From contig CAILJH010000187.1 of NCBI GenBank assembly GCA_903834475.1, positions 1-49,552 of the forward strand: 49,552 nt of DNA. Reading direction: 5' to 3'. Both the position numbers and the translations under genes were made by a program. The notes below the pieces were generated by a model. It made no database searches and had not been told where the DNA came from. It was given only the letters and a program-made list of their open reading frames with translations. This stretch comes from an uncultured Prolixibacteraceae bacterium (GTDB lineage Bacteria > Bacteroidota > Bacteroidia > Bacteroidales > Prolixibacteraceae). Position 1 is the first letter of the stretch. The number at the start of each line of letters is the position of its first letter. This document shows, in pieces, positions 1-8,192 of the stretch.

Positions 1-40
1 AGAAATACAACCAATTTATTAATCAAATAAAGAATTAGTT

Positions 41-439
41 TTGGTACACAGCATTGAAATATCTTCTGAACTCGCAAGCATTAACAATGTGAGAGTTTTT
101 TTAGAAAAGATTTTAAATGAATCGATCCTAACAGAAGTGAATTTTAATCGTGTTTTTTTAGCGTTAAGCGAAGTTTTGAATAATTCAATCGTTCATGGTA
201 ATCGGTATAATTCTTCTAAAAAAGTCTTTGTAAAAGTGTTCCTTGAGCAAAGGAATTTGTTTTTTGAAGTGACTGATGAAGGTCTGGGATTTTCTTTTAA
301 TGGAATAGTTGACCCAACTTCTATAAATAATTTAAAGAACGAGAAGGGTAGGGGAATATTTATTATTCGTCAGCTGGCTGATGAGGTGGAATATTCTGAT
401 GAAGGCCGGAAAGTTATGATTAGATTTAAAATAGATTAA
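41..439 (+). CDS. RsbW-like ATP-binding protein (anti-sigma/serine kinase fold)
   Basis: A 132-residue protein made almost entirely of a GHKL-type HATPase domain of the RsbW/SpoIIAB class. The N-box is at about residues 42-53 (SEVLNNSIVHGN), the G1-like DEGLGF at about 79-84, and a GRGIFIIRQLAD G2 motif near 103-114. There is no phospho-acceptor domain, so it is not a sensor kinase by itself. Such proteins bind sigma factors or anti-sigma antagonists, but no partner gene is visible here. The start is TTG at 41: the frame is closed by a stop at 20-22 and no ATG or GTG lies before the conserved core. It overlaps ybeY by one base (TAATG) and heads the ybeY-mnmG-apt-uvrC run, so it is probably co-transcribed. 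The family is clear but the specific role is unknown. Confidence 0.85.
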   Translation: MVHSIEISSELASINNVRVFLEKILNESILTEVNFNRVFLALSEVLNNSIVHGNRYNSSKKVFVKVFLEQRNLFFEVTDEGLGFSFNGIVDPTSINNLKNEKGRGIFIIRQLADEVEYSDEGRKVMIRFKID

Positions 440-861
440 TGAGTATTAAATATTTTAGTGAAGATATTGTTTTTCCAAAGTTAAAGAGAAGAAAAACTTC
501 CGGTTGGATTAATTCTGTTATTCATTCTGAAGGGAAATATTCAGGTGACATATCGTTTGTATTTTGTTCTGATGCCTATTTACTGGAGATAAATAAAGAA
601 TTTTTGATGCACGATTATTATACCGATATCGTTACGTTTGATTACGTGGTTGGTGATTTGATAAGTGGAGATATTTTTATAAGTATTGAACGAATTGTTG
701 AGAACTCAATTGAGTTTCAAACAACATTTGAAAATGAATTGAGTCGCGTTCTTGTGCATGGTGTATTGCATCTTATTGGATACAAGGATAAAAATGAAAA
801 TGACAAGCTATTGATGACAGAAAAGGAAAATTATTACATTAAAGTATTAATAGATAGTTGA
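439..861 (+). CDS. ybeY: Endoribonuclease YbeY, rRNA maturation factor
   Basis: A 140-residue, single-domain zinc endoribonuclease (UPF0054) involved in 16S rRNA 3' end maturation and ribosome quality control. The signature is HGVLHLIGYKD near residues 109-119. The first two metal-binding histidines are present. The position usually held by the third histidine (GYDH in proteobacteria) is Asp here (GYKD), which could still bind zinc. Upstream, YYTDIVTFDYV matches the family's conserved strand. The length is normal for the family. The ATG overlaps the stop codon of the preceding ATPase gene, suggesting translational coupling, and mnmG starts 20 bases downstream. Confidence 0.93.
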   Translation: MSIKYFSEDIVFPKLKRRKTSGWINSVIHSEGKYSGDISFVFCSDAYLLEINKEFLMHDYYTDIVTFDYVVGDLISGDIFISIERIVENSIEFQTTFENELSRVLVHGVLHLIGYKDKNENDKLLMTEKENYYIKVLIDS

Positions 862-881
862 TTACGTTTAAATTGATATAA

Positions 882-2759
882 ATGTTGCCGTTTTACGATG
901 TTATTGTTGTTGGTGGTGGTCATGCAGGATGTGAAGCAGCTGTTGCTGCGGCTAATTTGGGTTCAAAAACGTTGTTGATTACAATGGATATGACTAAGTA
1001 CGCTCAAATGTCCTGTAATCCGGCTATGGGGGGTATTGCAAAAGGTCAAATTGTTCGTGAGATTGATGCGCTGGGAGGTTTCTCAGGCATTGTTACAGAC
1101 CAGTCAAGTATCCAATTTAGAATGTTGAATCAATCAAAAGGGCCTGCAATGTGGAGTCCGAGAGCACAATGCGATCGGTTTAGGTTTACAGAGACTTGGC
1201 GGAATATACTTGAAAGTACTGATAATTTGGATCTTTGGCAAGATGCTGTTGTGTCACTACACATTACTGAAAATGTAATTATAGGTGTGAGAACGAAAAT
1301 AGGCGTGGATATATTTTCTAAATCGGTGGTTTTAACAAATGGTACTTTTCTTAATGGTTTAATGCACATTGGAAAATCTAAAATGGAGGGTGGACGGATT
1401 GGAGAAAATGCTTCTTACCATCTTTCAGACCAGTTGCTCTCTATCGGGTTTCGGACTGGCAGACTCAAAACTGGAACTCCTGTACGAATTGATGGACGAA
1501 GCATCGATTTTGAAAAGTTACAGGAACAAAAGGGTGATGAAAATATTCAAAAATTTTCTTTTCTTCCCAATATTACATCTGAATTATCGCAAAAGAGTTG
1601 TTGGATTACCTATACGAATGAAGCTGTTCATTCTGTTTTGGAGGAAGGATTTGCCGATTCGCCTATGTATAATGGAACTATAATTGGAGCAGGTCCACGC
1701 TATTGTCCAAGCATTGAATCAAAGATTGTGACTTTTGCTGAGCGGACTTCTCACCAATTATTTTTAGAACCTGAAGGTGCAACTACAATTGAGTATTATT
1801 TGAATGGATTCTCTTCATCCTTGCCATGGGATGTTCAATTACGTGCTTTGAAGTTAGTACCTGGACTTGAGAATGTAAAGATTTTTAGACCTGGTTATGC
1901 AATCGAATACGATTATTTTGACCCTACACAATTGAGCCATTCATTAGAAACTAAATTAGTTAAAAATCTGTTTTTTGCAGGTCAGATTAACGGAACGACA
2001 GGTTATGAAGAAGCAGCTGCGCAAGGATTGGTGGCAGGGATTAATGCGCATCAAATTGTTCACAATCTGGAGCCGTTCGTTTTAAAAAGGGATGAAGCCT
2101 ATATTGGTGTTTTAGTAGACGATTTGGTTACTAAAGGTGTTGACGAGCCTTATAGGATGTTTACTTCAAGGGCGGAATATAGGATTTTATTGAGGCAAGA
2201 TAATGCAGATTTTAGATTAACAAAGAAATCGTTTGATATAGGCTTAGCCAGCAAGGAACGTCTTGATCTCTTATTAGATAAGAAGGCTGCGGTAGATAGT
2301 ATCATTACATTTGTTTCGGAGCTTTCCATAAAGCCCAAATTTGTGGACCATATCTTGATGCAAAAGGGCTCTTCAGCCTTGAAACAAGGTGTCAAACTAA
2401 TTGATATTATTCAAAGACCTCAGATTTCAATATTCGATTTATTGGAGGATATTTCTCCGTTTAAAACTTTTTTGTTCGCTTTTCCTGAAGAACGATTAAA
2501 GGAGTTTTTGGAGTCTGCAGAAATTGCAATTAAATACTCTGGTTATATTGAGCGTGAGAAATTGGTGGCAGATAAGTATCGGAGATTAGAAAATATTTCC
2601 ATAACCGGGAGGTTTGATTTTGGATCGTTATTAACTATTAGTACTGAAGCGAGACAAAAGCTCACAGAAATTCAACCGGATACTATTGGTCAGGCTAGCC
2701 GAATTTCGGGAGTTAGTCCTTCTGATATAAATGTTTTACTTGTATTGTTAGGTAGATAA
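882..2759 (+). CDS. mnmG: tRNA uridine-5-carboxymethylaminomethyl(34) synthesis enzyme MnmG
   Basis: A full-length (625 residues) FAD enzyme that, with MnmE, installs the carboxymethylaminomethyl group on wobble uridine 34 of certain tRNAs. The Rossmann FAD motif [10 protein letters not shown] is at residues 11-20, followed by the family block [21 protein letters not shown] at about 46-66. Further signatures are LKTGTPVR near 195 and a [17 protein letters not shown] block near 367-383. The C-terminal helical MnmE/tRNA-binding domain is intact and ends near [20 protein letters not shown]. The start is an ATG 20 bases after ybeY. A parS-like palindrome begins at the base after the stop codon. 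Confidence 0.97.
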   Translation: MLPFYDVIVVGGGHAGCEAAVAAANLGSKTLLITMDMTKYAQMSCNPAMGGIAKGQIVREIDALGGFSGIVTDQSSIQFRMLNQSKGPAMWSPRAQCDRFRFTETWRNILESTDNLDLWQDAVVSLHITENVIIGVRTKIGVDIFSKSVVLTNGTFLNGLMHIGKSKMEGGRIGENASYHLSDQLLSIGFRTGRLKTGTPVRIDGRSIDFEKLQEQKGDENIQKFSFLPNITSELSQKSCWITYTNEAVHSVLEEGFADSPMYNGTIIGAGPRYCPSIESKIVTFAERTSHQLFLEPEGATTIEYYLNGFSSSLPWDVQLRALKLVPGLENVKIFRPGYAIEYDYFDPTQLSHSLETKLVKNLFFAGQINGTTGYEEAAAQGLVAGINAHQIVHNLEPFVLKRDEAYIGVLVDDLVTKGVDEPYRMFTSRAEYRILLRQDNADFRLTKKSFDIGLASKERLDLLLDKKAAVDSIITFVSELSIKPKFVDHILMQKGSSALKQGVKLIDIIQRPQISIFDLLEDISPFKTFLFAFPEERLKEFLESAEIAIKYSGYIEREKLVADKYRRLENISITGRFDFGSLLTISTEARQKLTEIQPDTIGQASRISGVSPSDINVLLVLLGR

Positions 2760-2775
2760 TGTTCCACGTGGAACT
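2760..2775. promoter_or_regulatory. parS-like palindrome (putative ParB/Spo0J site)
   Basis: The 16-mer TGTTCCACGTGGAACT contains the perfect 14-bp palindrome GTTCCACGTGGAAC. The bacterial parS consensus is TGTTTCACGTGAAACA, and variants with CC/GG at the inner positions are known from other bacteria. It lies in the 29-base gap between mnmG and apt. In many genomes parS sites cluster near the origin, often beside mnmG (gidA). No parA or parB gene is in this window, so assignment rests on the sequence match alone. Confidence 0.65.
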
Positions 2776-2788
2776 TTAAAAAATTAAT

Positions 2789-3307
2789 ATGGATCTTAAA
2801 AGTTTTGTGCGAACTATCGAGAATTATCCGATTGAGGGAATTAGTTTTAAGGATATTACAACGCTGTTAAAAGAACCGGTAGCCTTTAGAAATGTAGTAG
2901 ATCAGATATCAAATCATTACAAAGATAAAGGAATTACTAAAATTGTGTCGCTTGAATCGCGGGGTTTTATTGTAGGTGGGGCAGTTGCTTATTGTATTAA
3001 TGCCGGTTTTGTGCCTATCAGGAAAAAGGGAAAATTACCATCTGAAGTTCTTAATCAATCGTACGAACTCGAATATGGCGTGGACTCTATTGAAATTCAT
3101 ACAGATGCCTTAGATGAAAACGATATTGTATTAATTCATGATGATTTATTGGCAACTGGTGGTACTGCGCTTGCAGCGCTTAATCTTGTGAAACAGTTAA
3201 ATGTTAAAAAGATTTACTTCTCTTTCATTTGTGATCTGACTTTTATTAAAACAGAAAAGAAGGAAGAATTGGCTAATTATGATACTCATTCTGTAATCCT
3301 TTATTAG
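2789..3307 (+). CDS. apt: Adenine phosphoribosyltransferase
   Basis: A 172-residue type I phosphoribosyltransferase that salvages adenine to AMP using PRPP. The N-terminus has the Apt signature (IENYPIEGISFKDITTLL, residues 11-28). The adenine-site block SLESRGFIVGGAVAY is near 54-68. The PRPP loop is VLIHDDLLATGGT at about 112-124; His replaces the more usual Val/Ile before the paired aspartates. RKKGKLP (about 78-84) is the flexible loop. The length is typical. It sits between the parS-like site and uvrC, 22 bases before the latter, and is probably part of the same transcript. Confidence 0.96.
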   Translation: MDLKSFVRTIENYPIEGISFKDITTLLKEPVAFRNVVDQISNHYKDKGITKIVSLESRGFIVGGAVAYCINAGFVPIRKKGKLPSEVLNQSYELEYGVDSIEIHTDALDENDIVLIHDDLLATGGTALAALNLVKQLNVKKIYFSFICDLTFIKTEKKEELANYDTHSVILY

Positions 3308-3329
3308 TATAATAAATTAAGCTCTCCTG

Positions 3330-5138
3330 ATGGTGTTGAAAAATGCTGACTATCTGAAATTACTGGTTTCTGCTCTTCCAAATCAGCCTGGTATATATCA
3401 ATATTTTGATTCGACGGGTAAAATCATCTATGTTGGGAAAGCAAAAAATCTTAAGAATAGAGTTTCTTCATATTTCAGTAAGAGCCAGCATAACCGAAAA
3501 ACTGAATTGCTGGTAAGGAATATCGTAGAGATAAAACATATGGTTGTTGAAACGGAGCAAGATGCATTGCTTTTGGAGAACAATCTCATTAAGAAATATC
3601 AACCTCGCTATAACATCAGACTGAAGGATGATAAAACGTATCCGTGGATTATTATAAAGAACGAAGAATTTCCAAGAGTTTTTCAAACGCGAACCGTCAT
3701 TCGCGACGGGTCGGCATACTTCGGACCATATACTTCCATTTTAACTGTTCGTACTTTACTCGAGTTTTTTCGTAAGATTTTTAAATTGCGTTATTGTAAA
3801 CTGAAATTATCTGAAGATAATATTAGTCAGGGGAAATTTAAAGTTTGTCTTGAATACCATATTGGAAATTGCCTTGCACCATGTATTGGAAAATTGGAGC
3901 ATGAGCAATACATGAAAAATATTGATCAAATCAAGGAGATATTAAAGGGAAACATATCAGGAGTGATTAAATACCTTAAAGATTTAATGCGTCAATTTGC
4001 TTCTGAAATGAAATTTGAAGAGGCTGCTATTGTAAAGGAGAAACTTGATTTACTTGAAAAATTTCAATCTCGTTCCACAGTGGTAAGTAATACGATAAGT
4101 GATGTCGATGTATTTACTATTGATGAAGATGAATCTTTTGCATACGTAAATTATCTAAAAATTATCAGGGGTGCAATTATGCAGACTTATACCCTCGAGC
4201 TTAAAAAAGTTCTGGAAGAAACACCATCAGAACTTCTGGAACTGGCTATCGTTGAAATCAGGCAGAAAATATTTAGCAACGCTAAAGAGATTTTAGTTCC
4301 TATAAAATTAGATATTGAATTTGAAGGAGTGAAATTTAAAATACCCCAACAGGGAGATAAAAAAAAGCTTCTGGAATTATCTGAAAGGAATGCGAAGTAT
4401 TACCGGTTGGAAAAACTAAAACACCAAATTGTACCAAAGACTGAACGAAATGAGATACGAATTTTGGAAACAATGCAAAAGGATTTGCAATTAAAAGCTC
4501 AGCCTGTTCATATCGAATGTTTCGACAATAGTAATCTTCAGGGAACGAATCCGGTTTCATCGTGTGTGGTTTTTAAAAATACAAGACCTTCAAAAAAGGA
4601 TTACCGCCATTTCAATGTTAAAAGTGTTGTTGGACCTGATGATTTTGCTTCAATGGAAGAAGTTGTTTACCGAAGATACAAGCGACTATTGGATGAAGAG
4701 ACTTCCTTGCCGCAATTAATTGTTGTGGATGGTGGAAAAGGTCAGTTGGGTGCAGCATTGAATGCATTGGAAAAACTGAACCTCCGGGGACAAATCGCAA
4801 TTATCGGAATAGCAAAGCGATTGGAGGAAATTTACTTCCCGGGCGATTCGGTTCCTCTATATCTCGATAAGAATTCGGAAACCTTAAAAATAATTCAGCA
4901 ACTTCGGGATGAAGCTCACCGGTTTGGAATAACTTTTCATCGTAACAAACGATCTGGTGAATTTATTAAATCTGAGCTTGAAAGTATTCCTGGAATAGGA
5001 GAGAAGACTATAACCGCACTTTTGAACCGATTTAAGAGTGTTGAGAATCTAAAAAATCAAGGTATGCAATCCGTGGCGGATGAAATAGGCAATTCTAAAG
5101 CACATATAATTTTCGATTTTTATAAACTAACTTATTGA
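3330..5138 (+). CDS. uvrC: UvrABC system protein C (excinuclease subunit)
   Basis: A 602-residue nucleotide excision repair nuclease that makes both incisions around UvrB-bound lesions. Domain order: GIY-YIG nuclease (QPGIYQYFD near 19-27, IYVGKAKN at 33-40); a cysteine-bearing linker (RYCKLKL through CLEYHIGNCLAPC, about 150-185); a UVR helix pair that binds UvrB (about 206-242, KFEEAAIVKEKLDLLEKF); the RNase H-like 5' nuclease (HIECFDNSNLQGTNPVSS, then LIVVDGGKGQL); and a C-terminal helix-hairpin-helix (ESIPGIGEKTITALLNRF, about 553-570). All are intact. ATG at 3330 leaves a normal distance to the GIY motif. It is the last gene of this + run and converges with rsgA. Confidence 0.97.
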   Translation: MVLKNADYLKLLVSALPNQPGIYQYFDSTGKIIYVGKAKNLKNRVSSYFSKSQHNRKTELLVRNIVEIKHMVVETEQDALLLENNLIKKYQPRYNIRLKDDKTYPWIIIKNEEFPRVFQTRTVIRDGSAYFGPYTSILTVRTLLEFFRKIFKLRYCKLKLSEDNISQGKFKVCLEYHIGNCLAPCIGKLEHEQYMKNIDQIKEILKGNISGVIKYLKDLMRQFASEMKFEEAAIVKEKLDLLEKFQSRSTVVSNTISDVDVFTIDEDESFAYVNYLKIIRGAIMQTYTLELKKVLEETPSELLELAIVEIRQKIFSNAKEILVPIKLDIEFEGVKFKIPQQGDKKKLLELSERNAKYYRLEKLKHQIVPKTERNEIRILETMQKDLQLKAQPVHIECFDNSNLQGTNPVSSCVVFKNTRPSKKDYRHFNVKSVVGPDDFASMEEVVYRRYKRLLDEETSLPQLIVVDGGKGQLGAALNALEKLNLRGQIAIIGIAKRLEEIYFPGDSVPLYLDKNSETLKIIQQLRDEAHRFGITFHRNKRSGEFIKSELESIPGIGEKTITALLNRFKSVENLKNQGMQSVADEIGNSKAHIIFDFYKLTY

Positions 5139-5202
5139 AATATAATAAAATAGGTGGTTGTTTAGTAGTGCTTTTTGGATGTGTTTTTCAGACTAATGTA
5201 GG

Positions 5203-6147
5203 TCAATTTCGGTATTTTTCTTCTCCTTCAAGCAAACCGAGGTATGAATTATATCTGCTTTGAGCAATTACTCCTTCATCAACAGATTTTTTTACTGCAC
5301 ATTGCGGTTCATGTGTATGGGTGCAATTATAATATTGACATTGGTCCAACAATTTAAAAATTTCAGGAAAGTAGTGCGAGATTTCCTCCTTCTCCATTTC
5401 AAGAACTCCAAAACCTTTTATTCCGGGAGTATCAATAATGTAACCGCCAAAATCAAGTTCGTACATTTCTGAATTGGTAGTGGTATGTTTCCCCGAAAAG
5501 TGCGCTTCTGAAATTTCCCCGGTTTTTACTTTCATATCTGGTTGTACCGAATTTATGATGGTGGATTTTCCAACACCTGAATGCCCGGAAAAAACATTGG
5601 TTTTATTCGTCATCCAATTTTTCAAAACATCCAGTCCAAAGTTATTTTTGGCAGAAATCCTCAAACAGCGATAGCCAATATTTTCGTAAATATGAATTAG
5701 TGAATTCATGCTTTCCAATTGTTGATCGTTATACAAATCAATTTTATTGAAAAGAATGTGGCATGGTATCTGGTAGGCTTCTGCAGAAACTAAAAAACGA
5801 TCGATGAATGTGGTGGTAGTTTCAGGATATTTTACGGTTACAATCAGAAAGGCCTGGTCGATATTTGATGCAATGATATGTGATTCTTTCGAGAGGTTGG
5901 GCGATTTCCGAATGATGTAATTGGTACGAGGTAAGATTTTGGAAATAAGTCCAACCTTTTGACTATCATTAGAATTATCTTCGTTTGACTCGGTCATTTC
6001 AACGTGATCCCCAACGGCTATCGGATTCGTACTTCTTATACCTTTTAGTCGTAAATTTCCTTTAATCCTGCTTTCCACCAGCATACCTTCCTCGGTTTTT
6101 ACGGTATACCAGCTTCCTGTTGATTTAATAACAATACCTTTTTTCAA
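5203..6147 (-). CDS. rsgA: Ribosome small subunit-dependent GTPase A
   Basis: A 314-residue circularly permuted GTPase that helps mature the 30S subunit. Domain order: OB fold (residues 1-75, with SWYTVKTEEGMLVESRIKGNLR); a GTPase with G4 first (FNKID near 136-140), then G1 FSGHSGVGKSTIIN (about 187-200), T/G2 region HTTTNSEMYEL and G3 DTPGIKGFG; and a C-terminal zinc knuckle with Cys-x4-Cys and downstream His/Cys (CQYYNCTHTHEPQC, about 270-283). All motifs are intact. ATG at 6147 gives the usual length. It is convergent with uvrC and divergent from the exonuclease gene across 74 bases. Confidence 0.96.
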   Translation of the reverse strand: MKKGIVIKSTGSWYTVKTEEGMLVESRIKGNLRLKGIRSTNPIAVGDHVEMTESNEDNSNDSQKVGLISKILPRTNYIIRKSPNLSKESHIIASNIDQAFLIVTVKYPETTTTFIDRFLVSAEAYQIPCHILFNKIDLYNDQQLESMNSLIHIYENIGYRCLRISAKNNFGLDVLKNWMTNKTNVFSGHSGVGKSTIINSVQPDMKVKTGEISEAHFSGKHTTTNSEMYELDFGGYIIDTPGIKGFGVLEMEKEEISHYFPEIFKLLDQCQYYNCTHTHEPQCAVKKSVDEGVIAQSRYNSYLGLLEGEEKYRN

Positions 6148-6221
6148 TGGATATTTCTGCTTTAATTTAATTCGTTATACTTTAGCAAACTGTTTATTGC
6201 AAACCAAAAGTAACAAAAATT

Positions 6222-6989
6222 GTGAAAAGGATTTTAAGCTATAACGTTAATGGAATCAGATCTGCCATTAGCAAAGGATTACTCGGTTTTTTGACTGAAG
6301 TTAATCCTGATATTGTTTGTGTACAGGAAACAAAAGCTCAGCCTGGACAAATGAGTGAACAGGATTTTGAAGCGATGGGTTATCATTGCAATGCATTTTC
6401 TGCTGTTAAAAAGGGGTATAGCGGAGTGGCAATTTTTAGTAAAGAAAAGCCTGATTTAGTGGTTCATGGAATTCAGAATGAAAGATATGATGTGGAAGGT
6501 CGGGTGATCAGGGCAGATTTTGGTGATGTTTCGGTTATTAGTGCATATTTTCCGTCAGGAACCACAGGCGAAATAAGGCAATCAGTTAAAATGGATTTTC
6601 TATCCGACTTCCATTTCTACCTGAATGAATTAAGAAAAACTCGTCCAAACCTTATTATTTCCGGAGATTACAACATTTGCAGGCTTTGGATAGATATTCA
6701 TAATCCAGCACAACAACAAGGCACTTCAGGTTTTTTACCCGAAGAACGCGAATGGTTTGCCCAGTTTGTGGCTGACGGATATGTGGATAGCTTTAGAGAA
6801 ATCAATCAGGAAAAGCATGAGTATTCGTGGTGGAGTTACCGTGCCGGAGCCAGACAGAATAACAAAGGCTGGCGAATCGATTACCATATGGTTACCGATG
6901 AATTGAAAGGTAAAATATTGGATGCCAGAATTTTACCTGACATCATTCATTCGGATCATTGCCCGGTCCTGGTTGAAATGGATTTCTAA
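6222..6989 (+). CDS. xth: Exodeoxyribonuclease III (AP endonuclease family)
   Basis: A 255-residue exonuclease III/APE1-fold Mg-dependent nuclease for base excision repair. Motifs: SYNVNGIRSA (6-15), the metal-binding Glu in VQETKAQ (about 34-40), SGDYN (about 146-150), FLPEEREWF, and the C-terminal SDHCPV catalytic His block. The segment after GDYN reads ICRLWIDIHNP. Relatives generally have His-containing ICHxxIDIHxP, so one usually conserved residue appears changed to Arg. GTG at 6222 is the only sensible start because MKRILSYN is the canonical beginning; no ATG precedes it in frame. It is divergent from rsgA. Confidence 0.94.
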   Translation: MKRILSYNVNGIRSAISKGLLGFLTEVNPDIVCVQETKAQPGQMSEQDFEAMGYHCNAFSAVKKGYSGVAIFSKEKPDLVVHGIQNERYDVEGRVIRADFGDVSVISAYFPSGTTGEIRQSVKMDFLSDFHFYLNELRKTRPNLIISGDYNICRLWIDIHNPAQQQGTSGFLPEEREWFAQFVADGYVDSFREINQEKHEYSWWSYRAGARQNNKGWRIDYHMVTDELKGKILDARILPDIIHSDHCPVLVEMDF

Positions 6990-6996
6990 TCTGTTA

Positions 6997-8025
6997 CTAT
7001 TCCCAGTCCAGAATAATCTTTCCGCAATTACCTTCTTCCATAATGGTGAAAGCTTCCTGGTAATTGTCTGCAGGGAAACGATGTGTGATGACTGGACTTA
7101 TGTTTAATCCATGTGAAAGCATCATTTCCATCTGGTACCAGGTTTCATACATCTCACGGCCATATATACCTTTGATAGTCAAACCTTTAAAGATAAGTTT
7201 ACTCCAGTTTATTTGTGTTGATGAAGGTAATAATCCAAGCAATGAAACTTTTCCTCCGTTATACATGTTTTCAACCATATCATTAAAGGCTGCTCCCGAT
7301 CCGCTACATTCGAGTCCAATATCAAAGCCACCAACCATACCAAGTGATTTCATGGCATCCCTGACACTTTCCTGACGAGGATCAATAACTTTAGTTGCAC
7401 CCATTTTCATGGCCAAATTCCGGCGATATTCGCTCAAATCAGTACCAACGATATACCTTGCTCCGGCAAATTTACAAACTGCCGTAGCCATTGCACCAAT
7501 TGGTCCGCCAATTCCTGTGATCAGAACATCCTCGCCAAGCAGCGGAAACGATAAAGCAGTATGCGTGGCATTGCCCAATGGATCCATGACCGACATCAAT
7601 TCATCAGAAATGCGGTCATCAACTTTCAGCACGTTGGAGGCCGGAACCGAAACATATTCAGCAAATCCACCATCACGGTTAACGCCGATTCCAACCGTGT
7701 GATCACAAATATGCTGACGGCCTCGCCGGCAGTTTCTGCAAAATCCGCATGAAATATGTCCTTCAACCGTAACACGTTCTCCAATATGAACCCTTGAAAC
7801 TTCGGATCCTCTTTCGACTACAATTCCCATGTATTCGTGTCCAATAACCAGGGGCGTTTTTATCGTATTTTGGGCCCATTCGTCCCACTTGTAAATGTGG
7901 AGATCTGTTCCACAAATAGCTGATAATTTGATTTTTATCAATACATCGTTTGGACCTATGACAGGCATTGGCACATCTGCCATCCAAATTCCCTTTTCCG
8001 GTTTGATTTTAACTATTGCTTTCAT
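6997..8025 (-). CDS. tdh: L-threonine 3-dehydrogenase (zinc-type MDR)
   Basis: A 342-residue zinc-dependent medium-chain dehydrogenase oxidising L-threonine to 2-amino-3-ketobutyrate with NAD. Catalytic zinc site: ICGTDLHIYKWDEWAQ (Cys38) and GHEYMGIV (about 63-70). The four-cysteine structural zinc lobe is CGFCRNCRRGRQHIC (about 97-111). The Rossmann motif is GIGGPIGAMA (about 172-181). The threonine-dehydrogenase-specific DLHIYKWDEWA supports Tdh over generic alcohol or sorbitol dehydrogenases. The usual partner, 2-amino-3-ketobutyrate CoA ligase (kbl), is not adjacent. A terminator separates it from the GH32 gene upstream on the same strand. Confidence 0.92.
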   Translation of the reverse strand: MKAIVKIKPEKGIWMADVPMPVIGPNDVLIKIKLSAICGTDLHIYKWDEWAQNTIKTPLVIGHEYMGIVVERGSEVSRVHIGERVTVEGHISCGFCRNCRRGRQHICDHTVGIGVNRDGGFAEYVSVPASNVLKVDDRISDELMSVMDPLGNATHTALSFPLLGEDVLITGIGGPIGAMATAVCKFAGARYIVGTDLSEYRRNLAMKMGATKVIDPRQESVRDAMKSLGMVGGFDIGLECSGSGAAFNDMVENMYNGGKVSLLGLLPSSTQINWSKLIFKGLTIKGIYGREMYETWYQMEMMLSHGLNISPVITHRFPADNYQEAFTIMEEGNCGKIILDWE

Positions 8026-8132
8026 CCTGGTTATTTATTGGATAAGTAGTGTGCAATATTAAGTCGTTCAGGCATTAAAACAAAGAATGAAAATCATGTT
8101 TGATTCTTTATTCTTTGTCCTTTTGTAAATAC

Positions 8133-8167
8133 AAAAGCTACAGAAATACCTATTTTCTGTAGCTTTT
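8133..8167 (-). terminator. Rho-independent terminator between GH32 gene and tdh
   Basis: A perfect 14-bp stem (AAAAGCTACAGAAA at 8133-8146, TTTCTGTAGCTTTT at 8154-8167) with a 7-base loop. The arms end in A or T runs on each side, so it can act on either strand. It lies 26 bases after the stop of the GH32 gene (- strand) and is most likely its terminator, making tdh a separate unit. Confidence 0.8.
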
Positions 8168-8192
8168 ATGAGTTTTTAGAAAGTCCTGAAGT

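Noticed and set aside
1..40. Possible end of an upstream gene before the RsbW-like ATPase
   Set aside because: All three + frames close within 40 bases and nothing recognisable is encoded, so no call can be made.
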